Assembly (NCBI GenBank): GCA_004028745.1
Contig: RAZP01000064.1
Location: 1 to 24,396, forward strand
DNA length: 24,396 bases
Source: Prosthecochloris sp.
GTDB lineage: Bacteria > Bacteroidota > Chlorobiia > Chlorobiales > Chlorobiaceae
Direction of reading: 5' to 3'
Shown here one piece after another: positions 14,731 through 20,895 of the stretch. The translations under genes and the position numbers were made by a program. The notes below the pieces were generated by a model. The model saw only the letters and a program-made list of their open reading frames with translations. It did no database searches and was not told the DNA's origin. Position 1 is the first letter of the stretch. Every line of letters starts with the position of its first letter.

Positions 14731-16035
14731 ATGAAAGTCTACAAAGGAGAAGTGAGTTCTCTGCCTCCGGATAAATCAATATCGCACCGTTCGGCCCTTA
14801 TAGGAGCTATAGCGGAAGGTACAACGGAAATATCGAATTTTTCCGGAGGGTTTGATAATCAGTCAACCCTCGGCGTATTGCGCGCTTGTGGCATCAATCT
14901 CCGCCAGGAAAAGGTAACCGCCCGGAATGGTTCTTTTACCAGAAAGGTAGTTATTCACTCGGGTGGGCTTTGGAGCTTTACGAAACCGGAACAAGAGTTG
15001 ATGTGCAACAACTCCGGAAGCACGATGCGGATGTTTGCAGGAATCCTTGCCGCACAGCCTTTTGAGAGTACGCTGGTGGGCGATAGTTCATTGATGAGAC
15101 GTCCGATGCAGCGTGTTGCAAATCCACTGCGTCTGATGGGTGCGGAGGTTGCCCTTTCTCCGGATAATACGGCTCCGGTGATCATAAAGGGCACCAAAAA
15201 TCTTCAACCGATCAATTATGAGCTGCCAGTTCCGTCTGCACAGGTAAAATCGCTTGTTACTTTTGCCGCTCTGCACGCAGAAGGTGAAAGCCGTATTGTT
15301 GAACACCTGCCTTCACGAAACCATACGGAACTTATGCTTGGGCTCCATGTTGAAGAACTACCTGACGGAAGATTTTCAGTTATAGTTCCCGGAAAGATGA
15401 CTGTTCCGGCAAAACCTTTTCATATTCCGGGAGACCCTTCGGCGGCATGCTTTGTTATTGCGCTCGGTCTTCTCAGCCCCGGCTCTGAAATTCTCCTGGA
15501 AAATGTTTGTCTTAATCCAACTCGTACCGGATATATTGATGTTCTTGCCGGGGCGGGAGCAGGACTGTCACTGGAAAATGTCAGTATGAAGGGAGGCGAG
15601 AAAATAGGAGATATTCTGGTGTGTAGCAGCCTCTCTATGCATCCTCTCCGTATCAGCGATCCTGCCGTGGTCGCAAATATCATTGATGAAATCCCGATGC
15701 TTGCGGTTCTTTCGGCATGCGTGACCGGTGAGTTTGAGTTGCACAACGCGGCCGAGCTTCGTGCCAAAGAGAGTGATCGAATCAGCGCGGTGGTAAACAA
15801 CCTTGAGCGCCTCGGGTTTGTCTGTGAAGAATATGCCGATGGTTTTGCCGTTACCGGCAAAGGTGCAGAAGTGAAAGGAAAGGTGCCTATCGAAAGCTAT
15901 GATGATCATCGTATAGCTATGAGCTTTGCCATAGCGGACAAAGTGTTGCCTGCGGAGCTCGACATTTCGGATGCAGAAGTTATCGGCGTTTCCTTCCCCA
16001 ATTTTTTCGAGATTATCGAAGGTCTTGCACATTGA
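14731..16035 (+). CDS. aroA: 3-phosphoshikimate 1-carboxyvinyltransferase (EPSP synthase)
   Basis: AroA joins shikimate 3-phosphate and phosphoenolpyruvate to EPSP in aromatic amino acid synthesis. The 434-residue product has the N-terminal PPDKSISHR (Lys15, Ser16), the PEP-binding loop CNNSGSTMR (92-100), GDSSLMRRPM (117-126), SAQVKSL (169-175), the catalytic Asp of NIIDEIPMLAV (Asp319), RAKESDR (344-350) and DDHRIAMSFA (391-400). All key positions are filled. The usual GNAGT of the PEP loop reads NNSGS; I believe this form is typical of green sulfur bacteria, and it supports the taxonomic call. The ATG at 14731 fits the family's N-terminus but has no clear ribosome binding site; AAAGGAG falls just inside the gene, 2 bases before an in-frame GTG at 14752, which would remove the first strand. 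Confidence 0.96.
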   Translation: MKVYKGEVSSLPPDKSISHRSALIGAIAEGTTEISNFSGGFDNQSTLGVLRACGINLRQEKVTARNGSFTRKVVIHSGGLWSFTKPEQELMCNNSGSTMRMFAGILAAQPFESTLVGDSSLMRRPMQRVANPLRLMGAEVALSPDNTAPVIIKGTKNLQPINYELPVPSAQVKSLVTFAALHAEGESRIVEHLPSRNHTELMLGLHVEELPDGRFSVIVPGKMTVPAKPFHIPGDPSAACFVIALGLLSPGSEILLENVCLNPTRTGYIDVLAGAGAGLSLENVSMKGGEKIGDILVCSSLSMHPLRISDPAVVANIIDEIPMLAVLSACVTGEFELHNAAELRAKESDRISAVVNNLERLGFVCEEYADGFAVTGKGAEVKGKVPIESYDDHRIAMSFAIADKVLPAELDISDAEVIGVSFPNFFEIIEGLAH

Positions 16036-16061
16036 GCCTTTTTAGTGCAGGCAACAGTATT

Positions 16062-16197
16062 GGGCACCTCTATTAATTGTCGTGAGCGACCTGAAGACAA
16101 GGCGGACGGAACGCAGAAACCTCTCCTATCCGCCCAACGAAGTATTCGGGGCGCGCAACAAATTAATTTAATAGAGGCACCCTTAATGGAGGTGCCT
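16062..16197 (+). repeat. Palindromic MITE-like repeat, copy D (short form), plus tandem terminal 15-mer
   Basis: The body (16062-16182, 121 bases) starts GGGCACCTCTATTAATT and ends TTTAATAGAGGCACCC, with a 5-base duplication (AATTAATTTAAT) near the right end. The apical TGTAC/GTACA module is missing and TCTCCTA joins the arms. A second terminal unit, TTAATGGAGGTGCCT, follows at 16183-16197. On the minus strand this unit is the last codons and the TAA stop of the alpha/beta hydrolase gene. The element fills the convergent gap between aroA and that gene. Confidence 0.88.
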
Positions 16198-16977
16198 TGT
16201 CTTTTCCAAATGCTCAAGCAAACAGGCATTGAAAATTTCCGGCTGTTCCATGTTGGAGAGATGGCCTGCATGAGGGATGAGGTGCAATGCCGAGCCGGGT
16301 ATCTGCCGATGCATTGATTCTGCAAGGGAGGGTGGGGTGAGTGTGTCTTCTTTGCCGTTGATAAAGGTGACGGGACAGTTTATGGTTGCAAGTGTATCAA
16401 CGGAGTCGGCCCTTGAAGCAATTGCCTGCATGGCGGAGGCTATAACGTCGCCGGACTGATTCTTGACGATGTGTTTGAAGGCATCCACAACTTCTGTCTT
16501 GGCAGTATAGGTTTCAGGTGCGAACACATTGGGCAGCATTCTTGCGATGGCTTCGTCAGGTCCATTTGCCCTTACAGCGGTTATAAAATCCCTGCGGTTG
16601 GCCAGAGCATCCTCATTGTCTTGCTCGGCTTTGGTATCGCACAGAACCAAGGACGTTACTTTTTCAGGGAACATCCGCCAGAGTTCAAATGCCTGATAAC
16701 CGCCCATTGAAAGCCCGGCTACAGTGACTGTTCCGATGTTCAGAGAGGAGAGCAGCGTTGATAACTCTTCGATGTAATCACGAAAATTCCAGTTGTCTCG
16801 TACCGATGAGCCTCCTACGCCGAACACGTTCGGGGCAATTGCGGGCATTCCCTGTTTTTCAAGCATGGAGAATTGAGGAGCCCACATTTCGGATGAAAGA
16901 GGGAAAGCGTGCAGTAGAAGCACGGCATGGCCGACGGGAGCTAAGGAATCAAGATTGATACTTCTGTAGCTCAGCAT
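16183..16977 (-). CDS. Alpha/beta hydrolase
   Basis: This 264-residue cytoplasmic hydrolase resembles the 3-oxoadipate enol-lactonase / BioH-like group. The oxyanion region is LLLHAFPLSSEMW (20-32). The nucleophile elbow GLSMGG carries Ser90. The acid is Asp211 in NGKEDTLTPP, and the catalytic His239 is in HAGHLSNMEQPEIF. The triad is therefore complete. The substrate cannot be told from the sequence and no pathway neighbours point to one. The final residues RHLH and the TAA stop are encoded by a terminal 15-mer of the adjacent palindromic repeat, so the natural C-terminus may have been altered by its arrival. The gene is followed upstream on the same strand by a YtxH gene, 22 bases away. Confidence 0.92.
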   Translation of the reverse strand: MLSYRSINLDSLAPVGHAVLLLHAFPLSSEMWAPQFSMLEKQGMPAIAPNVFGVGGSSVRDNWNFRDYIEELSTLLSSLNIGTVTVAGLSMGGYQAFELWRMFPEKVTSLVLCDTKAEQDNEDALANRRDFITAVRANGPDEAIARMLPNVFAPETYTAKTEVVDAFKHIVKNQSGDVIASAMQAIASRADSVDTLATINCPVTFINGKEDTLTPPSLAESMHRQIPGSALHLIPHAGHLSNMEQPEIFNACLLEHLEKTRHLH

Positions 16978-16999
16978 GGTTCTTCCTGTAAACCTGTCC

Positions 17000-17347
17000 T
17001 TAATTATCCTGAGGTTTCGACTGTCCTTTCGCCTGGTTTTTTATCTCCTTGAGAATGGTGTTTGCATCATTGAGAATCTTCCGTGCTTCATCTCTGGCGT
17101 TTTCGATGATCTCTTTCGAACGCTCTCTTGCTTCGTTGTCATAGATTTCGCCATGTTCATCACCATCGTAGAATTCGGCAGCTTTGTCGGTTGCCAGATC
17201 GAGGGCACGGCGCAGTTTGCCTGTAATTATCCGTTGAGTTTCCTGGCCTTTGTCCGGCGCGAACAGCAAGCCCATGACCGTCCCTATGGCTGCGCCGAGA
17301 GCGGCACCGTAGAAGAGTCCCTTATAGTAATTGTCCTGATTTTCCAT
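17000..17347 (-). CDS. YtxH domain protein (gas-vesicle-like / stress-associated)
   Basis: This 115-residue protein has an N-terminal glycine/alanine-rich membrane-like helix, GLFYGAALGAAIGTVMGLLFAPDKG (about 10-34), ending in the LLFAPxxG motif of YtxH proteins. A long charged helix follows (about 70-108, EARERSKEIIENARDEARKILNDANTILKEI), probably a coiled coil. YtxH proteins are associated with stress responses in other bacteria; the molecular role is unknown. It probably shares a transcript with the hydrolase. The upstream HD gene ends 69 bases away. Confidence 0.87.
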   Translation of the reverse strand: MENQDNYYKGLFYGAALGAAIGTVMGLLFAPDKGQETQRIITGKLRRALDLATDKAAEFYDGDEHGEIYDNEARERSKEIIENARDEARKILNDANTILKEIKNQAKGQSKPQDN

Positions 17348-17416
17348 GATTTCTATCGTTTGTTTGTGCTGATTATTCTACAAGGTAATAAAAAAGCTGC
17401 ACAAGGAGGGGTAATG

Positions 17417-18826
17417 CTATTCTTTCAATACCTCGATGATTTCATCCTGAAGTTTCAGGATTGCGCTGCAAAGGTCATCACGGCAGACGATCCTGAACTT
17501 TTTTGTATAACGTTCGAAAGAGAGAATAAAATCCGAGAGGAATACCGATTCGCCAAAATCATCGAAACGTATATAGTGCTCCGAGGTTGGTCGTGAATCA
17601 TTCAGATGCTCGTGGCGGGTTGGATAGATTCGCAGTTCTCTGAGATCGGCATAGTCGAAAACATCTTTCAGTGAAGGCGGGTCAATGAGTGTTTCATAAC
17701 CTTTCAGATCGAGCCTGCAGCGCTTGTTCAACAGCTTGCAGATTTCAATTTCCTTTTTCTTGCGCCGTTCATGGTCTGTTGCATAGGCGAACATCCATGT
17801 AATCGGCTCGTTTGCGCCGTTGCTGTATGGAGTAAGTGTGAGGGAGCGTTTGTAGATCTTTCTCTGCATGATATTGTGCAGAAGTTTTCCCGACGGAGGC
17901 CATACCGGAGTCAGGCGTTGTGTAAGTTCATGAAGCACTCTGTCATCGGAATTGCCGTAAAAGAGCTCCCTCAGTTCATTCAGTGAAATAGCAGCGTCAT
18001 CGACCGCGTCCTGGAGCATTCTGCGCAGCATGACCGAGAAGGCACGGCTGGTATGGTGCCAGTAAACATTGCGCATCATCATGTATTTCGTGAAAAGCAG
18101 GCTTTCAAGCGGTGCGATACCTTTTTCGGTAATGGCGAAACGGCCCAGTTCAGGGTCGGGTACAAATGACTCGATAAGCCTTTCAATATCTATGCTGCCG
18201 TAGGGTATGTTGCAATGGTGCGCGTCCCGCATCAGATAATCCATTTTATCGGGGTCGAGTGTACCACTGATCAGTTTTTTAAACCGTCCTGACGCTTTTC
18301 CGGTGATGATATCGGCAGTTTCCCGAGGGTCGACATTCCAATCGTTTTCGAGAATATTCGCTATGGGCGAAAAACCTTCATAGCGTTCAAAAAGAAATCT
18401 GTCAATCAAAGATTCGTGAGCGGCAAAAACAGGTTTGCCATGGTAAACGGGAGCCTGTTCCTCGAGAACATGTGCGTGCGGATAATGCCCGATATCGTGA
18501 AGCAAAGCAGAAGCAAGCAGCAGTTTGCAGGTATGGTTATCGAAAAACAGGCTCTCTCCTTGAAGGCTTTCTGCGAGGGGGTTGGTTAGTATCCGTTGCA
18601 GGATAAGCTTCATGAGGTGATAAACACCGATCGAGTGTTCGAAACGGGTATGATTTGCGCCAGGATATACCTGCTGGGCAAACGAAAGCTGTCGGATGCC
18701 TTTCAGTCGAAGGAACGCGGGGTGCGCTAGAATTTTTTTTAATGGTGTATTGAGCGGAATATGGCCCCAGACGGGGAGCCGGATAAAGCCTCCTTCCGAA
18801 CGGAACAGAAAATTATCGGAAATCAT
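17417..18826 (-). CDS. HD-domain phosphohydrolase (SAMHD1 / dGTPase-like)
   Basis: This is a 469-residue metal-dependent phosphohydrolase. HD ligands are visible in order: NHTRFEHSIGVYHL (58-71, His64), ALLHDIGHYPHAH (107-119, His110-Asp111), and the last Asp in DPDKMDYLMRD (191-201). The DPDKMDYLxRDA segment and the following SIDIERLI are typical of the SAMHD1/YwfO group of dNTP triphosphohydrolase-like proteins. The C-terminal 200 residues are more variable. The substrate could be dNTPs or another nucleotide; this is not readable from the sequence. The ATG at 18826 has no obvious ribosome binding site. It lies 18 bases after the radical SAM gene, so the two are probably one operon. Confidence 0.9.
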   Translation of the reverse strand: MISDNFLFRSEGGFIRLPVWGHIPLNTPLKKILAHPAFLRLKGIRQLSFAQQVYPGANHTRFEHSIGVYHLMKLILQRILTNPLAESLQGESLFFDNHTCKLLLASALLHDIGHYPHAHVLEEQAPVYHGKPVFAAHESLIDRFLFERYEGFSPIANILENDWNVDPRETADIITGKASGRFKKLISGTLDPDKMDYLMRDAHHCNIPYGSIDIERLIESFVPDPELGRFAITEKGIAPLESLLFTKYMMMRNVYWHHTSRAFSVMLRRMLQDAVDDAAISLNELRELFYGNSDDRVLHELTQRLTPVWPPSGKLLHNIMQRKIYKRSLTLTPYSNGANEPITWMFAYATDHERRKKKEIEICKLLNKRCRLDLKGYETLIDPPSLKDVFDYADLRELRIYPTRHEHLNDSRPTSEHYIRFDDFGESVFLSDFILSFERYTKKFRIVCRDDLCSAILKLQDEIIEVLKE

Positions 18827-18844
18827 GAAGGGTTAATGATTGCA

Positions 18845-20356
18845 TTATACCGTGGATGTCGCGGGATGTTTTTCTGTTTTCAGATGCAGTGCACAGACTT
18901 TCCGGAAATGGTGACCGTAGATGGAAAGTGTTACTGCCAGAGACAGTGACTGGTGTTGTCTGAAAAGTGTCCAAAGAAGCATTTTCCAGTAGTGTAACCG
19001 TTCCTTGCCAACGATGCCAAGGATCACCATGGATCGGAAAAATGCCATCAACTGCCCCGGACGGAAGCGGGACTTGAACTTCGGCGGTTTGTATTCGAGC
19101 AGCAGTGTTTTGATGCGGTGATAGTAGTTTTTAGGTGAATAAAGATAGTCCATCATATCTCTGTATCCTTTGCGAAGAGTATCGATATCCATTTTGGGTA
19201 CAATGTTCGTGGTATTATCGACATTGTCGCCGGTTGAACTGCTCAGCAGTCTTCCCTCGTTCTCCATTCTTTCATAGAGCCTTGTACCGGGCAGAGCCTG
19301 AAGAAGTCCAACCATGGCGGTAACAATACCGCTGTTCTGGATGAACTCGATCTGCTGCTGGAAAATCGAAGGTGTATCGGTATCAAACCCTACAATGAAT
19401 CCCCCCTGGACTTCCAGTCCGGCCCGCTGGATTCTCTTGATGTTTTCAAGCATATCCCGTGATGTGTTATGCTGCTTGCCACATGCTTCCAGGGCAGAGC
19501 TGTCGGGGGTTTCGATACCGATAAAAACCTGGTTAAAACCGGCCCTGACCATGAGCTTCATGAGTTCCGGGTCATCGGCGATGTTAATGGAGCATTCGGT
19601 GTAGAACTTCGTAGTTGTTTTTTTTGATTCCTGCCACTCGATGAGTTTCGGCAGCAGCTCCCTCTTCAGGTAAGACTTGTGTGCGATAAAGTTATCATCA
19701 ACAAAAAAAATACTTTCGCGCCAGCCTCTTTTGTATATGGCTTCCAGCTCCTGTACAATCTGTTCGCTGGTTTTCGTCCGGATTTTGTGTCCGAAAAGGG
19801 TAGTTACATTGCAGAAATCGCAGCGGTAAGGACAGCCCCTGGAGAACTGTACCGCCATTGACGCATACTTTTTCATATTCAGCAGTTCCCACTGGGGAAC
19901 AGGTGATGTTCTGACATCGGGAAAACTTTCCGACCGGTAGAATTTTTCAGGAGTGCCGTTGGCGAGATCCTCAAGAAAGGGAGCTAGAGTGACTTCCGCC
20001 TCGTTCAGCACAAAATGATCCACTTCCGGGAAACATTCCGGTTCAGAGGTGAAAAGAGGGCCACCGGCAACAATTATGAGACCGGCGTTTTTACACTTGG
20101 CGATGACCTTTCGTGCGGAGCTTTTCTGGACACCCATTGCACTGACGAACGCGATATCAGCCCACTCCAGGTCTTTTTTCGACAGTTTGGAGACGTTCAA
20201 ATCGACAAGCTTCCGCTGCCATTGCTGCGGCAGCATTGAAGATACCGTTATGAGGCCGAGAGGTGGCAATGAAGCCTTTTTTCTAACGAACTTCAGCGCG
20301 TGTTTGAAGCTCCAGAACGTGTCAGGGAACTCCGGATAGAGCAGCAGGATATTCAT
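18845..20356 (-). CDS. B12-binding-type radical SAM protein with DUF4070-like C-terminus
   Basis: This 503-residue protein has an N-terminal cobalamin-binding-type Rossmann domain (about 1-135; MNILLLYPEF, VDLNVSKL, IIVAGGPLFTSEPE). A radical SAM domain follows with the cluster motif CPYRCDFC (Cys175, Cys179, Cys182), GWRESIFFVDDNF and QVFIGIETPD. The C-terminal region resembles DUF4070 (about 400-503; SPKNYYHRIKTLLLEYKP). I see no DxHxxG cobalamin-ligand motif, which many class B methylases also lack. Relatives include the hopanoid C2-methylase HpnP and, in green sulfur bacteria, the bacteriochlorophyll methylases BchQ/BchR; I cannot tell which function applies. The start ATG follows CGAGGT closely. 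It probably forms an operon with the downstream HD gene. Confidence 0.9.
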   Translation of the reverse strand: MNILLLYPEFPDTFWSFKHALKFVRKKASLPPLGLITVSSMLPQQWQRKLVDLNVSKLSKKDLEWADIAFVSAMGVQKSSARKVIAKCKNAGLIIVAGGPLFTSEPECFPEVDHFVLNEAEVTLAPFLEDLANGTPEKFYRSESFPDVRTSPVPQWELLNMKKYASMAVQFSRGCPYRCDFCNVTTLFGHKIRTKTSEQIVQELEAIYKRGWRESIFFVDDNFIAHKSYLKRELLPKLIEWQESKKTTTKFYTECSINIADDPELMKLMVRAGFNQVFIGIETPDSSALEACGKQHNTSRDMLENIKRIQRAGLEVQGGFIVGFDTDTPSIFQQQIEFIQNSGIVTAMVGLLQALPGTRLYERMENEGRLLSSSTGDNVDNTTNIVPKMDIDTLRKGYRDMMDYLYSPKNYYHRIKTLLLEYKPPKFKSRFRPGQLMAFFRSMVILGIVGKERLHYWKMLLWTLFRQHQSLSLAVTLSIYGHHFRKVCALHLKTEKHPATSTV

Positions 20357-20382
20357 ACCTCGGTTGATCGTTTCAAATGGTG

Positions 20383-20397
20383 TTTAGAGGTGCCTTT
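20383..20397. repeat. Solo terminal 15-mer upstream of the radical SAM gene
   Basis: TTTAGAGGTGCCTTT is the exact reverse complement of the solo unit at 3037-3051 and a variant of the palindromic repeat's terminal unit. It lies 27 bases upstream of the start codon at 20356. Confidence 0.55.
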
Positions 20398-20621
20398 ATG
20401 ATGGTTACGTTTTTCAATTTGCCTTATCGGAAATGCCTACAATGAGAGTTTTGCTCCCGGCAGCGCTGATCTGTCAGAATATGGGGCTGATTAAATATAA
20501 ACCTTCAAGGATTATAGTTTGTTCCGTGACAGATATATTAGGGAGGTATCCTCTCTTGTCTTCAGGATTTCTTGCCGGGGATATACGTTTCAGGTATGTC
20601 CGAAAAGCTGCTCAAACTCAT

Positions 20622-20738
20622 GGGTACCTCGATTTATCTATTCTTCCGCGCTTCAATTGCTTCGTTGAGCGGATAAGAGAGGGTTTCTGCGCTCCGTTCG
20701 CCTTGCATCCCGATACAATCGGGACTCATGACAATAAA
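20622..20738 (-). repeat. Palindromic MITE-like repeat, copy F (short form, altered)
   Basis: This copy starts GGGTACCTCGATTTA and continues in reverse orientation: TTGCTTCGTTGAGCGG, GTTTCTGCGCTCCGTTCGCC, then CATGACAATAAA. It lacks its own outer right end and abuts copy E directly. One arm has been replaced by a small perfect hairpin, TCCCGAT-ACA-ATCGGGA, at 20708-20724. The long-form apex is absent. Confidence 0.8.
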
Positions 20739-20895
20739 GGGCACCTCTATTAATTGTCGTGAGCGGCCTGAAGACAAGGCGGACGGAGCACAGAAACCGG
20801 AGTGTACACAGAGTACATGAGGATTTCGAGCACCGCCCAACGAAGTATTCGGGGCGCGCAACAAATTAATAGAGGTGCCCTAAATAGAGATGTCC
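20739..20895 (+). repeat. Palindromic MITE-like repeat, copy E (long form), plus degenerate terminal 15-mer
   Basis: The body (20739-20880, 142 bases) has the perfect 17-base ends GGGCACCTCTATTAATT and AATTAATAGAGGTGCCC, the arms GCGGCCTGAA / TTCGGGGCGCG, and the TGTAC/GTACA apex. A degenerate terminal unit, TAAATAGAGATGTCC (12 of 15 matching), follows at 20881-20895 and abuts the stop codon of sbcC exactly. It may serve as the sbcC 3' hairpin. Confidence 0.9.

Larger units (their letters stand above)
20357..20895. other. Gap between the radical SAM gene and sbcC
   Basis: This 539-base gap holds a solo terminal 15-mer (20383-20397), about 225 bases with no recognisable feature (20398-20621), and two palindromic repeat copies joined head to head (20622-20738 and 20739-20880) with a further terminal unit (20881-20895). 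The promoter of the radical SAM-HD operon should be here; I cannot point to it. Confidence 0.6.

Noticed and set aside
20398..20621. Possible small gene in the gap before sbcC
   Set aside because: The open frames are short, lack ribosome binding sites and run into repeat copy F; no family features were seen.
444..20895. Possible CRISPR array from the recurring GGGCACC repeats
   Set aside because: The copies are kilobases apart, are palindromic with internal variation, and have no regular spacers or cas genes.
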